Positions 8,177-16,650 of a stretch of 64,000 bases of DNA are shown in pieces. Location of the stretch: contig NZ_VFMN01000001.1 of NCBI RefSeq assembly GCF_006715055.1, positions 4,216,001 to 4,280,000 on the forward strand, read 5' to 3'. The DNA is from Lapillicoccus jejuensis. Its GTDB lineage: Bacteria; Actinomycetota; Actinomycetes; Actinomycetales; Dermatophilaceae. The position numbers were made by a program, and so were the translations under genes. Below the pieces are notes generated by a model. It had not been told where the DNA came from and searched no databases. It was given only the letters and a program-made list of their open reading frames with translations. The stretch's first letter is position 1, and each line of letters opens with the position of its first letter.

Positions 8177-8770
8177 TCACCGGCCTGCGCCGCCGGGGGG
8201 CATCCCCACCTGCTCGCGCAGCCGCGCCAGCGCCTCGTCGGCGGCCGCCCGCGTCTCCGCGTCCTCCCGGGTCGAGCGCCCGAGCACGACCTGCTCGAGC
8301 AGCTCGCCGGTCGCGAGGTCCTGGCGGACCACCGCCCGGCCGGTACGACGCCCCGTCAGCCGCAGCTCCTCGGTGAGGACCACGCTCGCCTGCACGCGCT
8401 CGCGCAGGACCTGCAGGAACAGCGCCTCCTCCCCCAGCCCCCACTGCCCGGGCCGCGACCCGTCGGCCCAGGTGACCGTCAGCCGGCTGCTCTCGCGCTG
8501 CCACGACCCGGTGTCGACGGTGTGCCAGGGCCGCGACCAGGTCACGGCGAGCTCGCCGGACTCGGCGACCGCGCCGGGGTCGACGAGGCTGAGGTGGGTG
8601 GCCCCGGCGACGAGCCAGACGCCGGTCTCCACGTCGCGCGCGGCGGCGAGCACCTTCTCGCCCGACGGTCCCTCGACGGCGCGACGGACCTCCGGGGGGA
8701 CGGTCGCCGAGCGACCCGGCTCGCGCGCGGCCGGCGCGCCCCGTCGCGTGAACGGCAGCCTGAACGGCAT
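8177..8770 (-). CDS. Conserved protein coupled to dnaG
   Basis: 197 aa, not assigned to a named family. A basic N-terminus (MPFRLPFTRRG) is followed by a beta-rich middle (KVLAAARDVETGVWLVAGATHLSLV, SRLTVTWADGS) and a helical end (LQVLRERVQASVVLTEELRL, DAETRAAADEALARLREQVG). It starts 2 nt after the dnaG stop, so it is almost certainly co-translated with primase. Similar small proteins follow dnaG in many actinobacteria, but I know of no function. No signal or membrane segment. Confidence 0.8.
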   Translation of the reverse strand: MPFRLPFTRRGAPAAREPGRSATVPPEVRRAVEGPSGEKVLAAARDVETGVWLVAGATHLSLVDPGAVAESGELAVTWSRPWHTVDTGSWQRESSRLTVTWADGSRPGQWGLGEEALFLQVLRERVQASVVLTEELRLTGRRTGRAVVRQDLATGELLEQVVLGRSTREDAETRAAADEALARLREQVGMPPGGAGR

Positions 8771-8772
8771 CC

Positions 8773-10728
8773 TCACTCCTCCTCGAGGGACAGCAGGTCG
8801 GCCCGCTCGCGCTGCAGCCGGGACAGCTCGACGCTCAGCTCGCGGCTGCGGGCCGGGTCCCCGTCGCCGGTCGCGTCGAGCCGGCGCAGGGCGCTCAGCG
8901 CGTCGGAGATCCGGCGGGTCAGGGTCATCTCGCGCAACCGCAGGACGAGCGAGCCGGCGTACCGCCGGGACGGCTGACCCGTGGTGCGGTCCATCGTCAC
9001 CGGCAGCGGCGCGACGGCGAGCTCGGGGACGAGCCCGCGGACGGCGAGCGGCGCGGCCTGGGCGACCGCGTCGGTCCAGCCCGCGGACGTCAGGCCGGCC
9101 GGCAGCAGACCGGCGCCGACGACGCCGTCGAAGACCGCGCGGTGGGCCGGCGCCGTGAACGAGGAGGGGTCGAGCTCGCCGAGCTCGCCCGCGTCGAGCA
9201 GGCCGGGGAACTGCAGGACGACCTGGAGCAGCTGCCGCTCGAGCAGCACGACGGGGTCGGCGAGGTCGGGGCGCGGCACCGCCCCGGCCACCTCGTCGGC
9301 CGTGGGCTCCAGCGCCGCGTCGACGTCCGCCGCCGGCCCCCGCTCGCGGGTGGTGGCCTCGGGGGCGCTCGCGGCCCGGGCGGCGGCCTTGCCGGCCCGC
9401 GCGACCTCGGCACCGACCTGCTCGACCTCGAGGCCGAGGAGCCCGGACAGGACGCGGGTGTACTCCGGGCGCAGCGACCGGTCGCGGATCGAGGCGACGA
9501 TGGGGGCGGCGGCCCGCAGGGCCTGCACCCGCCCCTCCGCGGTCTCGAGGTCGTAGCGGCGCAGCGTCGTGCGCACCGCGAACTCGAACATCGGCACGGC
9601 GTCCTCGACGAGACCCCGTACGGCGATCGCCCCGCCGGACTGGCGCAGCTCGCACGGGTCCTGGCCGCTGTCGGCGACGGCGACGAAGGACTGGCTGGCC
9701 CAGCGCTGGTCCTCGCCGAAGGCCCGCATGGCCGCCCTCTGCCCGGCGGCGTCGCCGTCGAAGGTGAAGACGACCCGGGCCGGGGAGACATCGGCCTCGT
9801 CGCGCATGATGCGGCGCAGCAGCTTGATGTGGTCGACCCCGAACGACGTCCCGCACGTGGCCACGGCGCCCTCGACCCCGGACAGGTGGCAGGCCATGAC
9901 GTCGGTGTAGCCCTCGACGACGACGGCGGTCCGGTCCCGGGAGATCGCCTTCTTGGCCAGGTCGAGGCCGTAGAGGACGGTCGACTTCTTGTAGATCGGG
10001 GTCTCGGACGTGTTGAGGTACTTCGCCTCGATGCGGTCGTCCTCGAAGATCCGCCGGGCGCCGAAGCCGACGGTGTCGCCGGTGATGTCGCGGATCGGCC
10101 AGACCAGCCGCCCGCGGAAGCGGTCGTAGAGCCCGCGCTGTCCGCGGCCGGCGAGGCCGCCGGTGACCAGCTCGTCGTCGGTGAAGCCCTTGCCGCGCAG
10201 GTGCCGCACGAGGTCCTCGCCGCCGCGGGGGGCGAACCCGACCCCGAACTGCCGGGCCGCGTCCCCGTCGAAGCCGCGCTCGCGCAGGAAGTCGCGCCCC
10301 GTGCGCGCGACGTGGTTGCCCGGGTCGAGCAGGAGCGTGGAGTAGTACTCCTCCGCGACGCGGTGCGCCTCGAGCAGCCGGGTACGGCGCCCGAGCCCTC
10401 CCTCCTCGCGCGGCCCGCCGCCCTCCTCGTAGCGCAGCTCGACGCCGGCCTTCTGCGCGAGCCTCTCGACGGCCTCGGCGAAGGTGAGGTGGTCGAGCTT
10501 CTGGACGAAGGAGATGACGTCGCCGCCCTCGCCGCACCCGAAGCAGTGGTACGCCCCGACGGCGGGGCGCACGTAGAACGACGCCGACTTCTCGTCGTGG
10601 AAGGGGCACAGCCCCTTGAGCGAGCCGGTGCCGCCCGAGGTCAGGGTCACGTGCTCGCGGACGACGTCCTCGATGTTCGAGCGCTCCTTGACGAGGGTGA
10701 CGTCCTCCGCCTTGATCCGGCCGGCCAC
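8773..10728 (-). CDS. dnaG: DNA primase
   Basis: 651 aa from the chosen start. CHC2 zinc finger: C41, H44, C62, C65 (CPFH...HCFGCGEGGD). The RNA-polymerase catalytic core follows with the TOPRIM segment AVVVEGYTDVMACH and VVFTFDGDAAGQRA, and then a helicase-binding C-terminal region. It makes RNA primers at the replication fork with DnaB. I chose GTG at 10728 (MAGRIKAEDV..., as in other actinobacterial primases), which has GGGAGCGAGG upstream. An in-frame GTG at 10764 would add 12 residues but lacks a ribosome-binding site. Confidence 0.93.
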   Translation of the reverse strand: MAGRIKAEDVTLVKERSNIEDVVREHVTLTSGGTGSLKGLCPFHDEKSASFYVRPAVGAYHCFGCGEGGDVISFVQKLDHLTFAEAVERLAQKAGVELRYEEGGGPREEGGLGRRTRLLEAHRVAEEYYSTLLLDPGNHVARTGRDFLRERGFDGDAARQFGVGFAPRGGEDLVRHLRGKGFTDDELVTGGLAGRGQRGLYDRFRGRLVWPIRDITGDTVGFGARRIFEDDRIEAKYLNTSETPIYKKSTVLYGLDLAKKAISRDRTAVVVEGYTDVMACHLSGVEGAVATCGTSFGVDHIKLLRRIMRDEADVSPARVVFTFDGDAAGQRAAMRAFGEDQRWASQSFVAVADSGQDPCELRQSGGAIAVRGLVEDAVPMFEFAVRTTLRRYDLETAEGRVQALRAAAPIVASIRDRSLRPEYTRVLSGLLGLEVEQVGAEVARAGKAAARAASAPEATTRERGPAADVDAALEPTADEVAGAVPRPDLADPVVLLERQLLQVVLQFPGLLDAGELGELDPSSFTAPAHRAVFDGVVGAGLLPAGLTSAGWTDAVAQAAPLAVRGLVPELAVAPLPVTMDRTTGQPSRRYAGSLVLRLREMTLTRRISDALSALRRLDATGDGDPARSRELSVELSRLQRERADLLSLEEE

Positions 10729-10827
10729 ACCCACCTCGCTCCCGGTCCGCTCGTCGCCCGCCACGCGTCGGCCGGCGAGTGCCCCGAGTCTAGGTGGTCA
10801 CGCCGACAGGCCCGACGGCACCGACGC

Positions 10828-11457
10828 TCAGCGGGCGCGCAGGGCGTCGACGGCGAGAGCGACGACCTTGTCGCGCGAGGCCTCGTCGGGGAAGGTCACC
10901 CCGGCCACGCCGGAGACGAGCCGGATGACCTCCTCGATGGCGACGTCGGGCCGCGCCGAGCCGTCCGCCTGGGCCCGGGCGAGCAGCGGCGCCCCGGCCG
11001 CGTGGATCGCCGTACGGCACTGGGAGAAGACGGGGGAGGCCATCGGGTCGCGGTTGAGGCCCTCGACGAGGGCGCGCTTGGTGCCGACGTAGGCGAGGAA
11101 GCGGTGCAGCCAGTGCACCAGCCCCTCCCACGGCGGCTCGGCCAGCGCGTCGCGGGCGGCGGCCACCATGGCCTGCACCTCGCCGACGTACACCGCCTCG
11201 ATGAGGTCGTCGCGCGTCGGGAAGTTGCGGTAGAGCGTGCCGATGCCGACACCGGCGCGCTTGGCGACCTCCTCGAGCGGGGCGGCGCTGCCGGACTCGG
11301 CGAAGGCCGCGCGGGCCGCCTCGAGCAGCGCGTCGAAGTTGCGCGCGGCGTCCGAGCGCTTGGGCCGCTCCACCCCCGGCTCGACGACGACGGCGTCGAG
11401 GGCCGCGAGCGCGGTGCTGTCGTCCGGCGCGACGGTGGGGGTGGTGGGTGCGGGCAC
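10828..11457 (-). CDS. TetR/AcrR family regulator
   Basis: 209 aa. An N-terminal extension of ~35 residues precedes the HTH: NFDALLEAARAAFAESG...PLEEVAKRAGVGIGTLYRNFPTRDDLIEAVY (about 40-90). The C-terminal ligand-binding part resembles the SbtR-type group. GTG start at 11457 with AGAGG upstream. Divergent from an MFS drug-exporter gene with three dyads between, the classical arrangement for a repressor of its neighbour and itself, relieved by a pump substrate. Confidence 0.9.
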   Translation of the reverse strand: MPAPTTPTVAPDDSTALAALDAVVVEPGVERPKRSDAARNFDALLEAARAAFAESGSAAPLEEVAKRAGVGIGTLYRNFPTRDDLIEAVYVGEVQAMVAAARDALAEPPWEGLVHWLHRFLAYVGTKRALVEGLNRDPMASPVFSQCRTAIHAAGAPLLARAQADGSARPDVAIEEVIRLVSGVAGVTFPDEASRDKVVALAVDALRAR

Positions 11458-11494
11458 GGGGACCTCTGTCGGGACACGATGGGGGACTTGCGAA

Positions 11495-11556
11495 GCGGAG
11501 GCTCCCTCCGCTACGTTGGTCTAACCGGAGGCAACCTCCGATCGGAGACGACCTCC
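11495..11556. promoter_or_regulatory. TetR operator cluster and MFS promoter
   Basis: Three related dyads built on GGAGG-N3-CCTCC: GCGGAGG CTC CCTCCGC (11495-11511, perfect), CGGAGG CAA CCTCCG (11526-11540, perfect), and a shorter GGAG-N5-CTCC (11544-11556). The MFS -10 is probably TATAGA at 11559-11564, so the second and third dyads cover its -35 and spacer. The first lies toward the TetR gene. This fits one repressor controlling both directions. Confidence 0.65.
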
Positions 11557-11585
11557 ACTATAGATGAACCTGTCGAAGGACACCC

Positions 11586-13082
11586 ATGTTCCCCGTCACC
11601 CCCCGCTCCGGCTCCACTACTCGCCCCACCGCCCGCCCGTCGCTCGGTCTCGCCGCGGTCGCGCTCGCCGTGGCCGCGTACTCGACCCTCCAGTCGCTGC
11701 TCGTCCCCGTCCTGCCCCTCATCCAGGCCGACCTGCGCACGACCCCCGAGGCGACGACCTGGACGCTGACCGCCTGGCTCGTCACCGCCGCCGTCGCCAC
11801 CCCGGTCATGGGCCGGCTCGGCGACCTGCACGGCAAGCGCCGCGTCCTGCTCGTCTCGCTCGCCGCCGTCGCGCTCGGCTGCCTCCTGGCGGCCGTCGCC
11901 CCGAGTGTCGGCGTCCTCATCGCCGCCCGCGTCGTCCAGGGCCTCGGGGGCGGGATCTTCCCGCTCGCGTACGCCGTCGTGCGCGACGTCCTGCCGCCCC
12001 GCCGCGTCCCCACCGCGATCGGCGCCGTCTCCGCCGTCCTCGCGGTCGGGTCCGGCATCGGCACCGTCCTGGCCGGCCCGCTCTCGGCGGCCGTCGGCTG
12101 GCGCGGCCTCTTCCTCGTGCCGCTCGTCCTGCTGCTCGCCGGCGCGGCCCTCACCTGGGTCGCGGTCCCCGCGACGGCCCCGCGCACGGCCGGCCGCCTC
12201 TCCCCCGTCCCCGGCCTGCTGCTCGCCGGCGCGCTCGTCGCGCTGCTGCTGCCGGTCAGCTCCGGGTCCCGCTGGGGCTGGACCTCCTCGGGCGTGCTCG
12301 GCCTGCTCGCGCTCTCGGCGCTCCTGCTCATCGCCTGGGCCCGCACCGAGCTGCGCTCGGCCACCCCGCTCGTCGACATGCGGATGATGCGCCGCCGCCC
12401 CGTGTGGACGGCCAACCTCGCCGCCCTGCTCATGGGCACCGCGATGTTCGGCGTCTTCGCCTTCCTGCCGCGCTTCGTCCAGACCCCGACCTCGACCGGG
12501 TACGGCTTCGGCGCCACCATCGCGGGCTCCGGCGCGGTCATGCTGCCGATGGTCGGCGCGATGGCGGTCACCGGCTTCCTCAGCGGCCCGCTCACCCGGG
12601 TGCTGCCCAGCCGCGGGCAGCTGGTCGCCGGCACCGCGCTCATCGCGGTCGCGATCCTCGCCATGGCCGGCCTGCACGCCCACGCGTGGGAGCTCGCCGT
12701 CGCCGGCGGCGTCATGGGCCTCGGTCTCGGTGTCGCGTACGCCGCCCTCACCGGCCTCGTCGTGGCCGCGGTCACCCCGGGCGAGACCGGCGTCGCGACG
12801 GGCATGAACACCAACCTGCGCACGATCGGCGGCGCCGTCGGCAGCGCCGTCACCGGCGCGCTCGTCTTCGGCCACGTCGACAGCCGGGGCCTGCCGCTCG
12901 AGGGCGGCTACACCGCCGCCTTCCTCGTCCTCGGGCTGGTCGCCGTCGCCGCGACGCTCGCCGGCCTCGCCGTGCGGCCCGCCACCGCGGTGGCCGCGCC
13001 GGCCGAGCCCGGCACGACGCCGTACGGCGACCCGGAGGCCGACGCGGACGCCCGCCGCGACGAGCCGGTGCTCGCCGCCTGA
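11586..13082 (+). CDS. MFS drug:H+ antiporter (DHA2, EmrB/QacA type)
   Basis: 498 aa, by hydropathy about 14 membrane helices. Early motifs TTWTLTAWLVTAAVATPVMGRLGDLHGKRRVLL contain the MFS motif A (GRLGDLHGKRR, about 78-88). A proline/glycine-rich antiporter motif follows in GSGIGTVLAGPLSAAVGWRGLF. ATG at 11586 has GAAGGA 5 nt upstream. Efflux of a lipophilic or cationic compound is likely; the substrate is unknown, but it is presumably sensed by the divergent TetR protein. The acidic tail (GDPEADADARRDE) is cytoplasmic. Confidence 0.9.
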   Translation: MFPVTPRSGSTTRPTARPSLGLAAVALAVAAYSTLQSLLVPVLPLIQADLRTTPEATTWTLTAWLVTAAVATPVMGRLGDLHGKRRVLLVSLAAVALGCLLAAVAPSVGVLIAARVVQGLGGGIFPLAYAVVRDVLPPRRVPTAIGAVSAVLAVGSGIGTVLAGPLSAAVGWRGLFLVPLVLLLAGAALTWVAVPATAPRTAGRLSPVPGLLLAGALVALLLPVSSGSRWGWTSSGVLGLLALSALLLIAWARTELRSATPLVDMRMMRRRPVWTANLAALLMGTAMFGVFAFLPRFVQTPTSTGYGFGATIAGSGAVMLPMVGAMAVTGFLSGPLTRVLPSRGQLVAGTALIAVAILAMAGLHAHAWELAVAGGVMGLGLGVAYAALTGLVVAAVTPGETGVATGMNTNLRTIGGAVGSAVTGALVFGHVDSRGLPLEGGYTAAFLVLGLVAVAATLAGLAVRPATAVAAPAEPGTTPYGDPEADADARRDEPVLAA

Positions 13083-13112
13083 GCCGGCGCACGGACGAGC
13101 GACGGTCATCCC

Positions 13113-13118
13113 TAGGGT
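13113..13118 (+). promoter_or_regulatory. -10 element of MTHFR-like gene, leaderless
   Basis: TAGGGT with a 7-nt gap to GTG 13126. Confidence 0.5.
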
Positions 13119-13125
13119 GGGGCGC

Positions 13126-14058
13126 GTGAGCGCCCCACCCCGCCCGTCGTTCCCGGACCTCGTCGCGGCCGGTGAGGGCGGGATGCTGCTCTTCGGGCTC
13201 ACCCCGCCACGGCAGGAGGCGGGCGCCGACCGCGCCGCCGAGGTGGCCGCGGCCACCTTGGCCCGGCTGGCCCCGCTCGACGTCGACGGCCTCGTGCTCT
13301 ACGACCTCGACGACGAGGCCGACCGCAACCCCGACGAGCGCCCGTTCCCCTACGCGCCGACGATGGACCCGGCCCGGTTCGCCGCCGAGCACCTCACCGC
13401 CTGGGACAAGCCGCTGGTCGTCTACCGGTGCGTCGGCAAGTACGCCGAGGACGAGCTCGGCGGGTGGCTCGAGGGGACCGACCCGACCCGCACGGCGAGC
13501 GTCTTCGTCGGCCCGTCGAGCGGCGACAAGGCGGTCCGCACGACGCTGCGCGAGGCCTACGCGCTGCGCCGGGAGGCGGCGCCCGGGGTGCCGCTCGGCG
13601 CCGTGACCATCCCCGAGCGGCACCGCCAGTCGCGGACCGAGCACGAGCGGATGCTGCGCAAGCAGGAGCGGGGCGTCGACTTCTTCGTCTCCCAGGTCGT
13701 CTACGACACCGACGGCTCGAAGAGCCTCGTCTCCGACTACGTCGTCGCCTGCGAGGAACGCGGCCTGGCCCCGCGGCCGCTGGTCTTCACGCTCTCGCTG
13801 TGCGGGTCGCTGCGGACGCTGGCCTTCCTGCAGTGGCTCGGCGTCCGGGTGCCGCCGTGGGTCGAGAACGCCCTCTCCCGCAGCGACGACCCCCTGGCCG
13901 AGTCGTTCGACCACTGCCTGGAGACGGCGCAGGCCCTCGCGACCTACTGCGCCCGGGTCGGCCAGCCGGTCGGCTTCAACGTCGAGAGCGTCTCCGTCCG
14001 CCGCGCCGAGATCGAGGCCACCGTCGAGCTGGCCCGGCAGGTCCGCGCGCTGGTCTGA
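13126..14058 (+). CDS. Methylenetetrahydrofolate reductase-like protein
   Basis: 310 aa, probable FAD-linked TIM barrel of the MTHFR superfamily. Supporting stretches are LLFGLTPPRQ, GLVLYDLDDEADRN, LVVYRCVGKY, PLGAVTIPERH and GVDFFVSQVVYD, the last being like the VDFVITQ strand of MetF. It differs from genuine MetF in its N-terminal motif and ends with a variable region, so the one-carbon substrate is unproven. It may be a paralogue of unknown specificity. It ends 1 nt from the convergent GNAT gene. Confidence 0.7.
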   Translation: MSAPPRPSFPDLVAAGEGGMLLFGLTPPRQEAGADRAAEVAAATLARLAPLDVDGLVLYDLDDEADRNPDERPFPYAPTMDPARFAAEHLTAWDKPLVVYRCVGKYAEDELGGWLEGTDPTRTASVFVGPSSGDKAVRTTLREAYALRREAAPGVPLGAVTIPERHRQSRTEHERMLRKQERGVDFFVSQVVYDTDGSKSLVSDYVVACEERGLAPRPLVFTLSLCGSLRTLAFLQWLGVRVPPWVENALSRSDDPLAESFDHCLETAQALATYCARVGQPVGFNVESVSVRRAEIEATVELARQVRALV

Positions 14059-14059
14059 C

Positions 14060-14722
14060 TCACCGCTGCGGGCGCCACACCTGCACGGACGCGACGGGCA
14101 CGAACCCGGCGGCGAGGAAGACCTTGAGCGCCCGGGTGTTGCCCGGGGCGGTGCTGGCCAGGACCGGCTCCCCCACCGGGACCAGCCGGCGCACCTGGCT
14201 CGCCAACCAGACCGCGTGACCGGGTCGGCGGCCTCCGGCGTCGACCTCGAGACCGAGCTCCCAGAGCCCGCCGATCCCGCGGCCGAGGCTCACCACCGCG
14301 TGGACGTCGCCGCCCGGGCCCGCATCGGGCGGGACACCGTACGCCGTCACGTCGGTGCGGAAGCGGCGCGCGTGCGCCACCCGCGGGTGGTCGTCGAGGT
14401 CGGGCCGGGGCACGAGGCCGCTCGGGCCTCCGCGGCCGCCGGCGGCGAGGACCGCGTCGAGGCAGTCGACCTGTCCCGTCCCGGCGAGGGCGGCGACGAG
14501 GCGTGGGTCGTGGGCGCCGCCGATGCCGTCGGCGCCCAGCGTCGCGAGCCGGGCGGCGGGGACGTCGTCGCCGACGGCGAGGTACGCGTGGCCGGTGAGC
14601 GCGACGACCCCCTCGACGCCGGGCCGCCAGGGCGGGACGCGTTCCCAGCCGCCGTCGTCGAGCGGGAACCGGCCGTCGGCCGCGGCGCGCAGCACCCGGC
14701 CGACCACGTGCTCGGCCGTCAC
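14060..14722 (-). CDS. GNAT family acetyltransferase-like protein
   Basis: 220 aa. The recognisable part is the C-terminal half: WLASQVRRLVPVGEPVLASTAPGNTRALKVFLAAGFVPVASVQVWRP, with the AxNxxxxxxxxxxGF pattern of GNAT motif B. The N-terminal ~110 residues look like a degenerate first GNAT repeat. GTG at 14722 follows the dgt TGA by one base, so it is translationally coupled to dgt. Substrate unknown. Confidence 0.7.
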   Translation of the reverse strand: MTAEHVVGRVLRAAADGRFPLDDGGWERVPPWRPGVEGVVALTGHAYLAVGDDVPAARLATLGADGIGGAHDPRLVAALAGTGQVDCLDAVLAAGGRGGPSGLVPRPDLDDHPRVAHARRFRTDVTAYGVPPDAGPGGDVHAVVSLGRGIGGLWELGLEVDAGGRRPGHAVWLASQVRRLVPVGEPVLASTAPGNTRALKVFLAAGFVPVASVQVWRPQR

Positions 14723-14723
14723 G

Positions 14724-16007
14724 TCAGCCCGCCCAGGCGCGCGCGAGCTCGGTCGCGCTGCGGTCGGTGAGCGAGGCGACCTGGTCGACGACGACCCGCA
14801 GCCGCCCCGCGTCGTCGGCGGCCGCGTCGTGGTCCGCCCGCAGGTCGGGGTCGAGCCGGGTCGGGTCGGCCCGGTAGGCCTCGACGAGGGCGACCACCGT
14901 GTCGCGCTGCTCGGCCATCACCGCCAGCCGCTCGTCGGCGTACATCACCCAGTGCGCGGCGACCGCCTTGAGGACCGAGCACTCGGCGCGCACCTCGTCG
15001 GGCACGACGAGGTCGGCGGCGTAGCGGGTGAGCGGGCCCTCGCCGTGCTTGGCCCGCGTGGGACGCAGCGCCCCCACGACGAACCGCCCGACGAGCTTGC
15101 TCGTCAGGTGCTTGAGGGCGGCGAGGTCGGCCCGGCTGCCGGTGAACGCGGTCGGCACGACCCCGGTCGCGACGAGCCGGGCGCGCGCCTCCTCGAGCTG
15201 CTCCAGCTCTAACCCGGGCGCGTAGAGGTCGCGGGCGAGGACGAGGACCGGCGCCATGTCGCGCGCCGAGTGCAGGACCCGCGGGTCGAGCCGGCCCGAG
15301 GCGATGGCGTCCTCGACGTCGTGGACGGAGTAGGCGACGTCGTCGGACCAGTCCATGACCTCGGCCTCGAGGCACCGGGCCCCGTCCGGGACCCCGGCGC
15401 GGAACCACCGGTAGACCGGCAGGTCGTCGTCGTACACCCCGAACTTGCCGCTGCCGCCGACGCCCAGGGCCGCAGTGGCCTGCTCGCGGCGCCACGGGTA
15501 CTTCGTCGCCGCGTCGAGGCTGGCGCGGGTGAGGTTGAGCCCGGCGGAGCGGCCGTCGGGGTGGGACCGCTTGGCCTCGAGCCGGGTGAGGACGCGCAGC
15601 GTCTGCGCGTTGCCCTCGAACCCCCCGACGTCGCGGGCGACCGCGTCGAGGGCCTGCTCGCCGTTGTGCCCGAAGGGCGGGTGACCGAGGTCGTGGGCCA
15701 GGCACGCCGTGTCGACGACGTCGGCGTCGCACCCGAGCCACTGCCCGAACTCGCGCCCGATCTGGGCCACCTCGAGGCTGTGCGTCAGGCGCGTGCGGAC
15801 GAAGTCGCTGCTGCCCGGCTGGACCACCTGGGTCTTGGCGGACAGCCGTCGCAGCGACGCGGAGTGCACGAGCCGGCCGCGGTCGCGGGCGAAGTCGTCC
15901 CGGTCGGCGCGCTGACGCGAGCGGTCCTCGGGCACCCACCGCTCGCGGTCGCGCGCGGTGTAGCCCGGGCGCTCGCCCGTGCTCCCGCCCTGCTCGACCT
16001 CGCTCAC
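14724..16007 (-). CDS. dgt: dNTP triphosphohydrolase (dGTPase family)
   Basis: 427 aa. HD-domain metal site: RTRLTHSLEVAQIGRE (first His), then TACLAHDLGHPPFGHNGEQAL (HD pair plus the family-specific GHPPFGHNGE), and the late Asp in MDWSDDVAYSVHDVEDA. It hydrolyses dNTPs to nucleoside and triphosphate, so it can trim dNTP pools. GTG at 16007 is chosen because a TACGGT -10 lies 6 nt upstream and the sequence before it is low-complexity intergenic repeat. A longer open frame to 16331 only reads through that repeat. Confidence 0.9.
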   Translation of the reverse strand: MSEVEQGGSTGERPGYTARDRERWVPEDRSRQRADRDDFARDRGRLVHSASLRRLSAKTQVVQPGSSDFVRTRLTHSLEVAQIGREFGQWLGCDADVVDTACLAHDLGHPPFGHNGEQALDAVARDVGGFEGNAQTLRVLTRLEAKRSHPDGRSAGLNLTRASLDAATKYPWRREQATAALGVGGSGKFGVYDDDLPVYRWFRAGVPDGARCLEAEVMDWSDDVAYSVHDVEDAIASGRLDPRVLHSARDMAPVLVLARDLYAPGLELEQLEEARARLVATGVVPTAFTGSRADLAALKHLTSKLVGRFVVGALRPTRAKHGEGPLTRYAADLVVPDEVRAECSVLKAVAAHWVMYADERLAVMAEQRDTVVALVEAYRADPTRLDPDLRADHDAAADDAGRLRVVVDQVASLTDRSATELARAWAG

Positions 16008-16013
16008 GTCCCT

Positions 16014-16019
16014 ACCGTA
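16014..16019 (-). promoter_or_regulatory. -10 element of dgt, leaderless
   Basis: TACGGT (minus strand) with a 6-nt gap to GTG 16007. It is placed just downstream of the 11-bp repeat array. Confidence 0.5.
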
Positions 16020-16044
16020 CGGCGCCCCACCGACGCCGGCCCCG

Positions 16045-16104
16045 CGGTGTCGAGCCGGTGTCGAGCCGGTGTCGGGCCGGTGTCGGGCCGGTGTCGGGCC
16101 GGTG
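16045..16104. repeat. 11-bp tandem repeat array
   Basis: Five consecutive copies of CGGTGTCG(A/G)GC (16045-16099) plus a partial sixth (CGGTG). They fill the gap between the DUF3806 stop and the dgt promoter. The first two copies have A at position 9 and the last three have G, so the array grew by stepwise duplication. The 11-bp period is close to one DNA turn. Confidence 0.85.
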
Positions 16105-16105
16105 C

Positions 16106-16645
16106 TCAGTCCGGGCGGCGGGACTCGCGCACCCGCAGCAGGTGCGCGACGACGCCCGGCAGCCAGCCGGTCTCGCCCGCCATCCACCGCGCCCCGACGA
16201 GGTTGGCGGGGACGACGGCGAAGTCGTCGCGCTGCTGGGCCACGGCGAGGTCGGTGCCGAAGGCGTCGCGCACGAGCGCCCACTCCAGGTCGCTGTGCCG
16301 CACGAGGTGCTCGCCGACGCCGACCACCCACGGTTCGCGGGCCGCGTCCTCGTCACCGCGCTTGCGGGCCGGGGTCGCCTGCCACTCCTGCGTCGCCCGG
16401 TCCAGACCGGCCCCGAGCGAGGTCACGTCGTCGACGTCGACCCCGAGGTCGGCGAGGGCGGCCAGCCCGGCCTCGACGCGGGCGCGCTCGGCGTCCCCGA
16501 CGTCGCGGATCCGCACCCGCAGCGGGACCTCGGGGTCGTACTCCGGGGCGTCGTCCGATCCGTCGGGACCGTTCGCCGGCCCGTCGTCCGGGACGCCCGC
16601 GGCGGCGGGGCCGGACCGCTTGTCCTTGCGCGAGAACCAGGCCAC
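16106..16645 (-). CDS. DUF3806-like protein
   Basis: 179 aa, soluble. An acidic, Pro/Gly-rich N-terminus (WFSRKDKRSG, then DGPANGPDGS) leads to a helical domain (ERARVEAGLAALADLGVDVDD) and a C-terminal part with VVGVGEHLVRHSDLEWALV..FGTDLAVAQQRDDFAVVPANLVGARW. This 'GEHLVR...W..V.D.FGTDLAV' pattern is what I associate with DUF3806. Function unknown. GTG at 16645 is supported by a -10 that overlaps the stop codon of the upstream gene. Confidence 0.6.
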   Translation of the reverse strand: MAWFSRKDKRSGPAAAGVPDDGPANGPDGSDDAPEYDPEVPLRVRIRDVGDAERARVEAGLAALADLGVDVDDVTSLGAGLDRATQEWQATPARKRGDEDAAREPWVVGVGEHLVRHSDLEWALVRDAFGTDLAVAQQRDDFAVVPANLVGARWMAGETGWLPGVVAHLLRVRESRRPD

Positions 16646-16650
16646 GGGCG

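Noticed and set aside
10729-10764. Upstream GTG as dnaG start
   Set aside because: No ribosome-binding site. The extra 12 residues do not match primase N-termini.
14060-16007. Anti-phage dNTPase defence system at dgt
   Set aside because: dgt sits in a conserved housekeeping order with dusB, glyS and dnaG and lacks defence-type neighbours.
16045-16104. CRISPR array
   Set aside because: The units are 11 bp with no spacers and there are no cas genes: a simple tandem repeat.
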